Shown: piece after piece, positions 44,204 through 53,383 of the stretch | How the letters are laid out: the number at the start of each line of letters is the position of its first letter | Numbering within the stretch: the first letter of the stretch is position 1 | Assembly: GCF_902859805.1 (NCBI RefSeq) | Contig: NZ_CADIKC010000005.1 | Coordinates: 248,001 to 312,000, forward strand | Source: Paraburkholderia sediminicola | GTDB taxonomy: Bacteria; Pseudomonadota; Gammaproteobacteria; Burkholderiales; Burkholderiaceae | Direction of reading: 5' to 3' | DNA length: 64,000 nucleotides | Translations under genes and position numbers: made by a program | Notes under the pieces: generated by a model | The model's input: the letters and a program-made list of their open reading frames with translations, nothing else | What the model was told of the DNA's origin: nothing | Database searches by the model: none

Positions 44204-44989
44204 TTACATGCGGAAGTGTTCGCCCAGATAGACGCGCCGCACGCTTTCGTTCTCGATGATGTCGCTCGGCGCACCGGCGGCCAGCACGCTGCCGTCGCTG
44301 ATGATATAGGCGTGGTCACAAATGCCGAGGGTTTCGCGCACGTTGTGGTCGGTGATCAGCACGCCAATATTGCGCTGCTTCAGAAATTTAACGATCTTCT
44401 GGATTTCCAGCACTGCGATCGGATCGACGCCCGCGAACGGTTCGTCGAGCAGAATAAAGCTCGGATTGGTGGCCAGCGCACGGGCAATTTCAACCCGCCG
44501 CCGCTCGCCGCCCGACAGCGACAGCGCCGGATTCTCACGCAGGTGAGCGATCTGCAGTTCGTCGAGCAAGGCCTCGGTGCGGTTCGTGATGGTGTCCTTG
44601 CTGAGCCGCTTGCCGTTGTTTTCGACCTGCAATTCCAGCACCGCGCGAATGTTTTCCTCGACGCTGAGCTTGCGGAACACCGAGGCTTCCTGCGGCAGAT
44701 ACGACAAGCCCAATGACGCGCGCTTGTGAATGGGCAGCAAGCTGATCGACTTGCCGTCCAGGTCGATTTCACCTGCATCGAGCGGCACGAGGCCGACGAT
44801 CATATAGAACGAGGTGGTCTTGCCGGCGCCGTTGGGGCCAAGCAGGCCGACCACTTCACCGCTTTTCACGTCGAGCGAGACGTCTTTGACGACCGTGCGT
44901 GAGCCGTAACGCTTCTTCAGGTTGCGGACCACCAGCGAACTGCTGGTGCCGGCCGGTTTGCGATTGGGGAGGGACGCGGAGGAACTCAC
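44204..44989 (-). CDS. lptB: LPS export ABC transporter ATP-binding protein
   Basis: 261-residue ABC ATPase: Walker A GLLGPNGAGKTTSFYMIVGL, signature LSGGERRRVEIARALA, Walker B FILLDEPFAGVDP and the switch His in VLITDHNVRE. It powers LPS extraction with LptFG. It starts with GTG that overlaps the lptA stop by 4 bases (GTGA), so it is translationally coupled. Confidence 0.97.
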   Translation of the reverse strand: MSSSASLPNRKPAGTSSSLVVRNLKKRYGSRTVVKDVSLDVKSGEVVGLLGPNGAGKTTSFYMIVGLVPLDAGEIDLDGKSISLLPIHKRASLGLSYLPQEASVFRKLSVEENIRAVLELQVENNGKRLSKDTITNRTEALLDELQIAHLRENPALSLSGGERRRVEIARALATNPSFILLDEPFAGVDPIAVLEIQKIVKFLKQRNIGVLITDHNVRETLGICDHAYIISDGSVLAAGAPSDIIENESVRRVYLGEHFRM

Positions 44990-45657
44990 TGGTTCGGTGC
45001 TCCCTGGATCGTGGTGGACGGCGCGAGCGTGGCCGACGCGCCGTTCAGGGGCGCAGCGCCGCCATTGCGCGGCGCCAGCATGGCGCGCACACGGCCGGTC
45101 GGGTTGCCCGGGCCGGCGACGTCCTTACCCGCCTTCGCGGTGTAGAAGTCGCTCTGGCCGTCATAGGTAATGACGCTGCCGTGCACCTGGTCCATCACCG
45201 TCGAGAGGCCTTGCAGGCGCTTGACGGTGGCATTGGTGGTGAGCGTGGTCAGATCCTGCTTGCCGTCGTAGTCGATCCGGATGGCCGTGCCTTCGATGTA
45301 TTCATCGAGGCCTTCGCGCTTCTGGCGGAAATACGACAGATTGCCGCCGCTCGAGGTGCCGGTGGCGTATTGATAGCCCTGCGGATCTTGCGTCACTTCG
45401 ACCCGATCGGCCCTGATCACGATCGTGCCTTTGGTGGCGACTACGTGGCCGGTGAAGATGTTGACCTGTTTGAGGTCGTCGTAAGTCATGTTGTCCGCTT
45501 CGACGTTCAGCGGCTTGTCCTTATCGGCGCGGTCGGCGTGCGCAAGCGGCGCGAAGCCGGCAAGCGGCAGCGCGACAATCAGCGCAGCGAGTCCGGCGCG
45601 GCACGCGGACAGGGTGCGCGAGCGGCCGGTATCAAAACGGGGGAACGATTCGTTCAT
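44986..45657 (-). CDS. lptA: LPS transport periplasmic protein LptA
   Basis: 223 residues. A signal peptide (to about FAPLAHA before DRADKD) precedes the beta-jellyroll OstA domain: PLNVEADNMTYDDLKQVNIF, GHVVATKGTIVIRADRVEVTQ and GTAIRIDYDGKQDLTTLT. It forms the periplasmic bridge carrying LPS from LptC to the outer-membrane LptD. The Pro/Gly/Ala-rich C-terminal tail is longer than in E. coli. Confidence 0.95.
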   Translation of the reverse strand: MNESFPRFDTGRSRTLSACRAGLAALIVALPLAGFAPLAHADRADKDKPLNVEADNMTYDDLKQVNIFTGHVVATKGTIVIRADRVEVTQDPQGYQYATGTSSGGNLSYFRQKREGLDEYIEGTAIRIDYDGKQDLTTLTTNATVKRLQGLSTVMDQVHGSVITYDGQSDFYTAKAGKDVAGPGNPTGRVRAMLAPRNGGAAPLNGASATLAPSTTIQGAPNQ

Positions 45658-45677
45658 GCAGTCACGCCTGGAATGGA

Positions 45678-46286
45678 TTACCCGGGTTGCTTGGGCGAGC
45701 TGACGGAGCCTTCGGACGCGGCAATCGCGCCCTTCACATTGCCGAACAGCTGCATCACCCGGGTGACGTTGTTGTAGTTCATGCCGCTGGCAGTCATCAC
45801 AGACATGCCGCGCTGAAGTTTAACCGGCTTTTCGGTCTCGATCACATCGTCGTTGACCAGCACCCTAAAATGCTGCGAATCTGCCTGCATCTGCGGATCG
45901 CCGTTCCCGGCCGCCCGTATGATGCGCGCGTTGTCGTACAGATTGACGATCGAGGCGTCGCCGTTGACCGTGCCGGTGTCGCCTGTTGCGGTGACGATCG
46001 GCTTGCCGGGCTGGAAGGCGCGCATGGCCGGCTTGACCAGGTCGCTCAGCTCGTCATCCTCGTAATGAATCAGGGACTGGGCGGTCAGACGGTATTGCGT
46101 CGAGCCCGACTGATCAAGTTCGGAAACCGAGAAGTTGTCCGCGAAGTAGTCGGGCGTGTGCTCCTTGGGGCGCAGCACGCCTTCGTTCTGCCGCGGCAGC
46201 GTGGCTTGCAGCAACCACCATGTAATGCCGGCGAGCGCGGCCATCGCGACGAGCGGGATCAGTGAGGTCCAGCGAAACCGATTCAT
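45678..46286 (-). CDS. lptC: LPS export protein LptC
   Basis: 202 residues: one N-terminal helix (SLIPLVAMAALAGITWWLLQ) and a periplasmic domain with PDYFADNFSVSELDQSGSTQ and VNLYDNARIIRAAGNGD. It receives LPS from LptFG and hands it to LptA. It overlaps the end of kdsC by 4 bases and precedes lptA by 20 bp. Confidence 0.93.
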   Translation of the reverse strand: MNRFRWTSLIPLVAMAALAGITWWLLQATLPRQNEGVLRPKEHTPDYFADNFSVSELDQSGSTQYRLTAQSLIHYEDDELSDLVKPAMRAFQPGKPIVTATGDTGTVNGDASIVNLYDNARIIRAAGNGDPQMQADSQHFRVLVNDDVIETEKPVKLQRGMSVMTASGMNYNNVTRVMQLFGNVKGAIAASEGSVSSPKQPG

Positions 46287-46843
46287 CCGACGAGGCCTCG
46301 CTGTTCGCCGCTACAGGCTGCCGCGAGCAGCGCGTCGTATTTGTTCTGGGCGCGCAGCAGCGTATCGACGACTTCGCGCGCCGCGCCGTGGCCGCCGCGC
46401 GCTTCGCTGACCCAATGGGCGCGCGCGATCACTTCAGGATGCGAATTGGCCGGCGCCGCCGCGAAGCCGACCTTCAGCATCACGCCGAGATCGACCCAGT
46501 CGTCGCCCATGTAGCCGCATTCTTCCGCACTGATGCCGGTTTGTTGCAAAAGGTCGGCGAACGCCTGCGGTTTGTCCTGCACGCCCTGATAGACGTGGCT
46601 GATATTCAGTTCCTTGACCCGCGCCGCGACGATGCCCGACTTGCGCCCGGTAATGATCGCCGTTTCGATGCCGGCCTGGCGCAGCAGTTTCATGCCGTGG
46701 CCGTCCATCGAGTTGAAGGCCTTCATCGTGTCGCCTTCCGCCGTGAACAGCAGGCCGCCGTCGGTCAGCACGCCGTCGACGTCGAAAATCATCAGCTTGA
46801 CGCGGCTTGCGCGTTCAGTGGCGGTAAGGGGGGCGACAGCCAT
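46283..46843 (-). CDS. kdsC: 3-deoxy-D-manno-octulosonate 8-phosphate phosphatase
   Basis: 186-residue HAD phosphatase making free Kdo. It carries the nucleophile motif LMIFDVDGVLTDGGLLF, the middle IITGRKSGIVAARVKEL and the C-terminal CGYMGDDWVDLGVMLKVG. The start codon overlaps the stop of kdsD by one base. Confidence 0.96.
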   Translation of the reverse strand: MAVAPLTATERASRVKLMIFDVDGVLTDGGLLFTAEGDTMKAFNSMDGHGMKLLRQAGIETAIITGRKSGIVAARVKELNISHVYQGVQDKPQAFADLLQQTGISAEECGYMGDDWVDLGVMLKVGFAAAPANSHPEVIARAHWVSEARGGHGAAREVVDTLLRAQNKYDALLAAACSGEQRGLVG

Positions 46844-47826
46844 CAGATCACCTTTTTCGAGAACAGGTCGTGCATGTTGAGTGCGCCGATCAGCTTGCCT
46901 GCTTCGTCGACGACCAGCATCTGATTGATGCGGTGGCGCTCCATCAGTTCCACGGCTTCGACGGCAAGTTGATCCGGACCGATGGTGCGCGGGCCGGCGG
47001 TCATGACCGAGCCAATCGACAGTTCGCGGAAATCGCCGTCGCGTTCGAGCACGCGGCGCAAGTCGCCGTCGGTGAAAATGCCGGTGACGTGATCATTGTG
47101 ATCGACGATCGCCGTCATGCCCATGCGCTTGGCGGTCAACTGGAACAACGCCTCGCGCACGGTTGCGTCAGGCGTCACCTTCGGCACCTGGTCGTCGGTG
47201 CGCATCACGTCGCGCACATAAGTCAGCAGGCGGCGGCCAAGCGCGCCGCCCGGATGCGAGCGGGCGAAGTCGTCCCGGCCAAAGCCGCGCGCGTCCAGCA
47301 CCGCGACCGCGAGCGCATCGCCGAGCGCGAGCGCGGCGGTGGTGCTGGCAGTGGGCGCAAGATTCATCGGACAGGCTTCTTTTGACACGCCAGAATTCAG
47401 ATGAACGTCGGCCAGTTGTGCGAGACTCGACGACGGACGGCCCGTCATCGCAATCAGCTTCGCGCCGAGCCGCTTGATGAGCGGCAGGATCGCCACGAGT
47501 TCTTCGGTTTCACCGGAATTGGACAGCGCGAGGAACACGTCGTCTGCCGTAACCATGCCGAGGTCGCCATGACTCGCTTCCGCCGGGTGAACGAAGAACG
47601 CCGGTGTGCCGGTGCTGGCGAGCGTGGCCGCAAGCTTGCGGGCCACGTGGCCGGATTTGCCGATGCCGGAAACGACGACGCGTCCACGGCAACCCAGGAT
47701 GAAGTCGACCGCCCCGACGAAACCATCGTCGAGTTGATCGCGAAGCGCGCGCACGGCGTCCGCTTCGATGTCGAGCACGTCACGAGCGAGCGCGAGTGCC
47801 CGGTCGCCATTGATTTTCGCTATCAT
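46843..47826 (-). CDS. kdsD: D-arabinose 5-phosphate isomerase (SIS plus two CBS domains)
   Basis: 327 residues. The SIS domain (about 40-175) shows VVVSGIGKSGHVARKLAATL, PAEASHGDLGMV and ALSNSGETEELVAILPLIK; two CBS modules follow (about 205-325: VRDVMRTDDQVP and IGSVMTAGPRTI). It converts ribulose-5-P to arabinose-5-P, the first step of Kdo synthesis. It heads the operon kdsD-kdsC-lptC-lptA-lptB and diverges from the KefB-type gene. Confidence 0.96.
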   Translation of the reverse strand: MIAKINGDRALALARDVLDIEADAVRALRDQLDDGFVGAVDFILGCRGRVVVSGIGKSGHVARKLAATLASTGTPAFFVHPAEASHGDLGMVTADDVFLALSNSGETEELVAILPLIKRLGAKLIAMTGRPSSSLAQLADVHLNSGVSKEACPMNLAPTASTTAALALGDALAVAVLDARGFGRDDFARSHPGGALGRRLLTYVRDVMRTDDQVPKVTPDATVREALFQLTAKRMGMTAIVDHNDHVTGIFTDGDLRRVLERDGDFRELSIGSVMTAGPRTIGPDQLAVEAVELMERHRINQMLVVDEAGKLIGALNMHDLFSKKVI

Positions 47827-47987
47827 TCGCGGAGTATAGCAAAGGCGCTTGTTCGCCGCGCCGGGCCTGCTGTGCCAAGCCGCTGTCTTTATTGCTGCCT
47901 TTACCGGCCCCTCAACCTTGTCGCACGGCCTTTCTCGTGCGCGGTTCCGCTGACGAACGAGGACGCTTTACCGATGCGTTTTAGCCG

Positions 47988-49991
47988 ATGATTTCCCCCC
48001 TCGAAATGACGCTGTTCCTGCTGCTGGCATCAGTGGCCGGAGTGGTGACTTTTCGCTTTCTGAATCTTCCACCGATGCTCGGCTATCTGACGGTCGGCAT
48101 CGTCGTCGGGCCGCACGCGTTCGGGTTGATTCCCGACTCGGTGGGCGCGCAGAACCTGGCCGAGTTCGGCGTTGTGTTCCTGATGTTTTCGATCGGGCTG
48201 GAGTTTTCGCTTTCCAAACTGCGTTCGATGCGCCGGCTCGTGTTCGGCTTAGGTTTGTTGCAGGTGATCGGCACGATTGCCGTGGCGGTCACGCTCGGCT
48301 TCGTGCTCGAGCGCTGGGTGCACATTACGTGGCAGGCAAGCGTGGCGCTGGGCGGCGCGTTGGCGATGTCGTCGACGGCGATCGTCAGCAAGATGCTGGC
48401 CGAGCGGCTCGAGATCGAAACCGAGCACGGCCGCAACATCTTCGGTGTGCTGCTGTTCCAGGATCTGGCGGTGGTGCCGCTGTTGATCGTCATCGCGGCG
48501 CTGGGCGGCGATTCGAAAGACCTCGTCAGTGCGCTCGGGGTAGCCGCGATCAAGATCGTCGTGGCGTTGGCGCTATTGTTAATAGTGGGTCAGCGCTTCA
48601 TGACGCGCTGGTTCAACGTCGTCGCGCGCCGCCGTTCGCAGGAACTGTTCATTCTCAACCTGCTGCTGGTGACGCTCGGCGCGGCGTTCATCACGGATAA
48701 GTTCGGCCTGTCGCTTGCGCTCGGCGCGTTCATCGCCGGCATGTTGATCGCCGAAACGCCGTACCGCCATCAGGTGGAAGAGGACATCAAGCCGTTTCGC
48801 GACGTGCTGCTGGGCCTCTTCTTCGTCACAACCGGCATGCTGCTGAATCCGCGTGTGATCTGGGAGCATCCGTTCATCGTGCTCGGGTTTCTGGTCGGCC
48901 CGATCCTGCTGAAGGCGGTGATGGTGACCGGGCTCTCGCGCCTCTTCGGTGCGTCGCCGGGTGTCGCGATGCGCACCGGTATCGGCCTCGCGCAAGCCGG
49001 CGAGTTCGGCTTCGTGCTGCTGAACCTGATTCTCGACAAGCATCTTGTCGACGCCACCCTGTTGCAGGCGATTCTCGCGGCGATGCTGCTGTCGATGCTG
49101 GCTGCGCCCTTCATGATCCAGAACGCTGATCGAATCGTGCTACGGTTGTCGTCGACTGAATGGATGATGCAGTCCTTGCAGATGACGCGCATTGCAACGC
49201 AGAGCCTGAAGCAAAGCGGTCACGTGATCATTTGCGGCTACGGCCGGGCCGGGCAGAATCTGGCGCGCATGCTGGAGCATGAAGGTTTGTCGTATGTCGC
49301 GTTGGACCTGGACCCCGATCGCGTGCAGGCCGCTGCGGCGGCGGGTGAGTCCGTGGTGTTCGGCGATGCGGGGCGGCGCGAATCGCTGCTCGCCGCCGGT
49401 ATCCATCGCGCCGCGGCGATTGCGATTACCTATGCGAACACGCCGTCGGCATTGCGCGTGCTACACAATATTCACGAGCTTGAGCCGACGCTGCCGGTGA
49501 TCGTTCGTACCGTCGACGACGCCGACCTGGAAAAGCTGCTGGCCGCCGGCGCGACCGAAGTGATTCCGGAAATCGTCGAGGGCAGCCTGATGCTGGCTTC
49601 GCACACGCTGGTGCTGATGGGTGTGCCGATGCGGCGCGTGGTGCGGCGTGTCGAGGAAATGCGCGACGAGCGCTACGCGCTGCTGCGCGGCTATTTCCAC
49701 GGCGCGGACGACATGGAAGACGACGACGGCCACGAACAGGTGCGGCTACAATCGGTGCCGGTCGACGAAAACTCGGACGCGGTGGGCCGAACGCTGGCGG
49801 AATTGGGCCTGTTCGATCTGGGCGTCGAGGTGACGGCCATTCGGCGGCACGGCATTCGCGGCGTCGAACCGGACCCGTCCACCAAGCTGCGTGCGAGCGA
49901 CATCGTGGTGTTGCGCGGTCTGCCCGAACAGTTGGCCGAAGCCGAAGAGTTGCTGTCTAAGCATCGCCGCGCGGGCGCCGCTGCGGCCTAA
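47988..49991 (+). CDS. CPA2-family K+/H+ antiporter (KefB/YbaL-like) with TrkA domains
   Basis: 667 residues. The membrane part (about 1-385) has 11-13 helices with GYLTVGIVVGPHAFGLIPD, FSIGLEFSLSKL, ALGGALAMSSTAIVSKML and the conserved QAGEFGFVLLNL. A TrkA-N nucleotide-binding domain follows (about 410-525: HVIICGYGRAGQNLARML, VVFGDAGRRESLLAAG), then a TrkA-C domain at the end. It probably exchanges potassium for protons under nucleotide or redox control. Confidence 0.92.
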   Translation: MISPLEMTLFLLLASVAGVVTFRFLNLPPMLGYLTVGIVVGPHAFGLIPDSVGAQNLAEFGVVFLMFSIGLEFSLSKLRSMRRLVFGLGLLQVIGTIAVAVTLGFVLERWVHITWQASVALGGALAMSSTAIVSKMLAERLEIETEHGRNIFGVLLFQDLAVVPLLIVIAALGGDSKDLVSALGVAAIKIVVALALLLIVGQRFMTRWFNVVARRRSQELFILNLLLVTLGAAFITDKFGLSLALGAFIAGMLIAETPYRHQVEEDIKPFRDVLLGLFFVTTGMLLNPRVIWEHPFIVLGFLVGPILLKAVMVTGLSRLFGASPGVAMRTGIGLAQAGEFGFVLLNLILDKHLVDATLLQAILAAMLLSMLAAPFMIQNADRIVLRLSSTEWMMQSLQMTRIATQSLKQSGHVIICGYGRAGQNLARMLEHEGLSYVALDLDPDRVQAAAAAGESVVFGDAGRRESLLAAGIHRAAAIAITYANTPSALRVLHNIHELEPTLPVIVRTVDDADLEKLLAAGATEVIPEIVEGSLMLASHTLVLMGVPMRRVVRRVEEMRDERYALLRGYFHGADDMEDDDGHEQVRLQSVPVDENSDAVGRTLAELGLFDLGVEVTAIRRHGIRGVEPDPSTKLRASDIVVLRGLPEQLAEAEELLSKHRRAGAAAA

Positions 49992-50134
49992 CAACAACGG
50001 TGCGACCGGCGTGGCGTTGCCTGGTGTGGTTTCGGCGAGGCCGGTGTTGCGGCCACGGCTGAGCCGCTCGCGCCGCGTCGGCCGAACCTGATTTAGCCTT
50101 TCATCGGACCCGCCGAGGTCCATCCGGAGACATC

Positions 50135-50701
50135 ATGTCCAACGCGCTCGCGAGCGCGCCGCTCGATGCGGCCGACTACATTAAAAGCCACATTCGCACG
50201 GTGCCCGACTGGCCGCTGCCGGGCGTGCAGTTTCGCGATATCACGCCGCTCCTGCAGGAGCCGAAGTCGCTGCGTGTGCTGATCGATCTGTTCGTCCAAC
50301 GCTATATCGACGCGAAGCTCGACTACGTCGCCGGGCTGGATGCGCGCGGCTTCATCATCGGGCCGATTCTGGCTTACGAGCTGAACCTCGGCTTCATTCC
50401 GATCCGCAAGCAGTGCAAGCTGCCGTACAAGCGGGTCGCGCAGTCCTATGAGCTTGAGTACGGCACTGCGACCGTCGAGATTCACGAAGACGCCTGCAAG
50501 CCGGGCGACCGCGTCGTGATCATGGACGATCTGATCGCCACCGGCGGCACGATGATGGCCGGCAAGATTCTGCTCGAGCGGCTCGGCGCGGTGGTGATAG
50601 AAGGGGCGGCGATTATCGATCTGCCTGACCTCGGTGGCTCGAAGCTGCTGCGTGAAGGCGGCCTGCCGCTCTATACGGTGACTGAATTCGGCGGCCATTG
50701 A
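50135..50701 (+). CDS. apt: Adenine phosphoribosyltransferase
   Basis: 188-residue purine salvage enzyme making AMP from adenine and PRPP. Motifs: IKSHIRTVPDWPLPGVQFRD, GLDARGFIIGPILAYEL, IPIRKQCKLPYK and the PRPP site VVIMDDLIATGGTMMAG. It stands between the antiporter and the LysE gene on the same strand. Confidence 0.97.
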   Translation: MSNALASAPLDAADYIKSHIRTVPDWPLPGVQFRDITPLLQEPKSLRVLIDLFVQRYIDAKLDYVAGLDARGFIIGPILAYELNLGFIPIRKQCKLPYKRVAQSYELEYGTATVEIHEDACKPGDRVVIMDDLIATGGTMMAGKILLERLGAVVIEGAAIIDLPDLGGSKLLREGGLPLYTVTEFGGH

Positions 50702-50747
50702 GCGCCGGATGCCAACTTCTTCCTGGACACAACGAAGGTAAGAAAAG

Positions 50748-51362
50748 ATGCCCAACTTCCTGTTGTTCCTCGCGACCTCGATCGCTATCACCATGGCGCC
50801 CGGCCCCGACAACCTGCAAGTGCTCGCGCGTGGCATCTCGCAAGGCCGCGCGGCGGGCCTCGTCGCCGCGCTCGGCTTTGCCGCCGGCATCACATTCCAC
50901 ACCACGCTGGCCGCGCTTGGCGTGGCCGCGTTGCTGCGTTCGTCGCCGGTTGCGTTTGAGGTGATCAAGCTGGCGGGCGCCGCGTATCTGATCTGGATCG
51001 GCATCAAGGCGCTGCGCAGCCAGGGTCTCGCCACCGCGCACGAACGCGCGCCGCAACCGTTGATGGCGGTGTTTCGCCAGAGCGTGCTCGGCAATCTGCT
51101 GAATCCGAAGGTGACGCTGTTCTTCGTCGTGTTCCTGCCGCAATTCGTGCAGCCGCACGGCACGCAAAGCGTCACGGTGCAGATGCTCGAACTCGGCGTG
51201 TTGTTCATGCTGCAGACCGTGGTGGTGTTTTCGCTGTTCGGCGTGTGCGCGGGGATGATCGGCGGCTGGTTGAAGCGCCGGCCGCGCGTGGGTGTGTGGC
51301 TTGATCGGCTTGCCGGTGCGACGTTTATCGCAATCGGCATTCGCGTCGCCTTGCGTGATTGA
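50748..51362 (+). CDS. LysE/RhtB-family amino acid exporter
   Basis: 204 residues with about six hydrophobic helices and the LysE signature at the N-terminus (ITMAPGPDNLQVLARGISQG), GAAYLIWIGIKAL, LGNLLNPKVTLFFVVFLPQF and the last helix DRLAGATFIAIGIRVAL. These proteins export amino acids or their derivatives; the substrate is not readable. It starts 46 bp after apt. Confidence 0.93.
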   Translation: MPNFLLFLATSIAITMAPGPDNLQVLARGISQGRAAGLVAALGFAAGITFHTTLAALGVAALLRSSPVAFEVIKLAGAAYLIWIGIKALRSQGLATAHERAPQPLMAVFRQSVLGNLLNPKVTLFFVVFLPQFVQPHGTQSVTVQMLELGVLFMLQTVVVFSLFGVCAGMIGGWLKRRPRVGVWLDRLAGATFIAIGIRVALRD

Positions 51363-51431
51363 AGCGATTGAATCGACAGGACACGGCCTGACGCCAACCG
51401 AACGCGCCAGAAGACCAGTTTGGAGTTTTGA

Positions 51432-52304
51432 ATGACTTTGCCTTGCATCACCGCCGCGCGCCACTTCGACACACAGGCGCATCTGCCGTTCTGGATCGAC
51501 GCCGAGCAGGTTGGCTGGATTCGCTCGACGGATGTGTCCTTGCTTGCGCGCTGGCCCGATGTGTTTGAGATCGACAGTGGTGAACAAAGGGGCATCACGC
51601 TCGCGCCTGTGTTCAATACGGTCGATCTGCGCAGTGCAGCGCTCGGTTCCGTGATCGGCGCACTTGCCGCCGAGGGCCGTATTCCCGGCTGGCGCAACGA
51701 GACTTACGCGATCCGCAACGCGTTCGATGCGCCGCCGCTCGCCTACATCGAACGCGCGGCGTCGCGCTTCTTTGGCACGATGACCTACGCGGTGCATCTG
51801 AACGGCGTCGTAGAATACGCGGATGGCGCCCCGCGGATGGCCGCCCCGCAATTGTGGATCGCGCGCCGCAGCGACACCAAGGCCACCGACCCGGGCATGC
51901 TCGACAATGTCGTGGCAGGCGGGATCGGCTGGGGCTTCGGCATCGAGACGACGATCATCAAGGAGTGCTGGGAAGAAGCCGGTATTCCCGAGGAGATCGC
52001 CGCGCGCGCCACGGCCGGCCGCACCGCGCATGTGCTGCAATCGTTGCCGGAAGGCACGCAGGCCGAACAGATTTTTATCTACGACCTCGCGCTGCCGGCT
52101 GATTTCGCGCCGCGCAATCAGGACGGCGAAGTGGGTGAACACCGGCTCGCGCGCATTGACGAAGTGGCGCGCTGGATCGAAGAAGGCGCAATGACCGTGG
52201 ATGCGAGTCTCGCCACGCTGGATTGCCTGCTGCGCCGCCGCTGGATCGACGAAGACGCGTGTCCGGGCATTGAGACGCTGTTCGCGCCGCCGGTGCTTGC
52301 ATAA
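51432..52304 (+). CDS. Nudix-type hydrolase with DUF4743 N-terminal domain
   Basis: 290 residues. The N-terminal DUF4743 region (to about 120: LPFWIDAEQVGWIRSTD, YAIRNAFDAPPLAYIERAASRFFG) precedes a Nudix fold with LWIARRSDTKATDPGMLDN and the box segment GWGFGIETTIIKECWEEAGI. The box keeps the EEAGI end but has Lys in place of the usual Arg and shorter spacing, so it deviates from the textbook motif. This pattern is like plant/fungal Nudix proteins acting on thiamine derivatives; substrate here is unknown. Confidence 0.85.
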   Translation: MTLPCITAARHFDTQAHLPFWIDAEQVGWIRSTDVSLLARWPDVFEIDSGEQRGITLAPVFNTVDLRSAALGSVIGALAAEGRIPGWRNETYAIRNAFDAPPLAYIERAASRFFGTMTYAVHLNGVVEYADGAPRMAAPQLWIARRSDTKATDPGMLDNVVAGGIGWGFGIETTIIKECWEEAGIPEEIAARATAGRTAHVLQSLPEGTQAEQIFIYDLALPADFAPRNQDGEVGEHRLARIDEVARWIEEGAMTVDASLATLDCLLRRRWIDEDACPGIETLFAPPVLA

Positions 52305-52420
52305 GCGCTAGTCAGGCGCAGGTGCAGTTTCGGCGGACGAGCCAGATTACGCTGTAGCACGCTGCATCGAATAAGACACACCGAACAAACTACGCACTGA
52401 AGAAGGGAGTCACCCAGGTC

Positions 52421-53290
52421 ATGTCGACCGATCACAGCTTTATCCTCAAACTGTCGTGCGCCGACCGGCCCGGCATCGTCCACGCGGTTTCGGGCTTTCT
52501 GTTCGAGCGTGGCAGCAATATTCTCGACTCCGCGCAGTTCGGCGACAGCCGCACCGGCGAGTTCTTCATGCGCGTGCATTTCCAGCAGGTCGGCGGCGAT
52601 CCGGGCCAGGATGTGTTGCGTACGTCGTTCGCCGCGCTCGCTGAGCAGTTCGGTATGCGCTGGGAATTGCACGATGCGTCGGTGAAGCCGCGCGTCGTCA
52701 TCATGGTGTCGAAGATCGGTCATTGCCTGAACGACCTGCTGTTCCGCTATCGCACCGGCCAATTGGGTATCGAGATTCCGGCGATCATCTCGAACCACAA
52801 GGAGTTCTATCAGCTCGCGGCCAGCTACGACATTCCGTTCCATCACTTCCCGCTGATGGGCGGCACGCCCGACGCGAAGGCCGCGCAGGAAGCGCGCGTG
52901 CTTGAGGTGATCGACGAGCATCAAGCCGATCTGGTGGTGCTCGCGCGCTATATGCAGATTCTGTCGCCGCAACTGTGCGAATCGCTGGCCGGCCGCGCGA
53001 TCAATATTCACCACTCGTTCCTGCCGAGCTTCAAAGGCGCGAAGCCTTATTACCAGGCGTTCGATCGCGGCGTGAAGCTGATCGGTGCAACGGCCCACTA
53101 CGTGACGACGGATCTCGACGAAGGTCCGATCATCGAGCAAGGCGTGGAGCGGGTCGACCACAGCATGACGCCGGAGCAACTGACGGCGATCGGCCGCGAC
53201 GTCGAATGCGTGACGCTTGCGCGCGCGGTGAAATGGCACGTTGAGCATCGCGTCGTGTTGAACGGCAGCAAGACGGTGGTGTTTCGTTAA
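52421..53290 (+). CDS. purU: Formyltetrahydrofolate deformylase
   Basis: 289 residues: an N-terminal ACT domain (FILKLSCADRPGIVHAVSGF) and a formyl-transferase fold with VVIMVSKIGHCLNDLLFRY, LVVLARYMQILSPQLCE and the catalytic NIHHSFLPSFKGAKPY plus ATAHYVTTDLDEGPIIEQ. It hydrolyses 10-formyl-THF to formate and THF, balancing one-carbon pools. AAGGGAG precedes the ATG. Confidence 0.97.
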   Translation: MSTDHSFILKLSCADRPGIVHAVSGFLFERGSNILDSAQFGDSRTGEFFMRVHFQQVGGDPGQDVLRTSFAALAEQFGMRWELHDASVKPRVVIMVSKIGHCLNDLLFRYRTGQLGIEIPAIISNHKEFYQLAASYDIPFHHFPLMGGTPDAKAAQEARVLEVIDEHQADLVVLARYMQILSPQLCESLAGRAINIHHSFLPSFKGAKPYYQAFDRGVKLIGATAHYVTTDLDEGPIIEQGVERVDHSMTPEQLTAIGRDVECVTLARAVKWHVEHRVVLNGSKTVVFR

Positions 53291-53303
53291 ACGTAGTTGA
53301 TGC

Positions 53304-53350
53304 ACTTGCAGTGGGGCGGCCAAACGTGGCCGCATCACCCCGCTGCAAGT
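53304..53350. terminator. Hairpin between purU and PepSY gene
   Basis: ACTTGCAG (53304-53311) pairs with CTGCAAGT (53343-53350), with GGGG/CCCC and GGCC/GGCC nested inside. It lies between convergent genes; T-rich flank is short, so termination is likely but not certain. Confidence 0.6.
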
Positions 53351-53383
53351 TTGCGCCGAACGAGTCGGCGCTCCCTCTTGAGA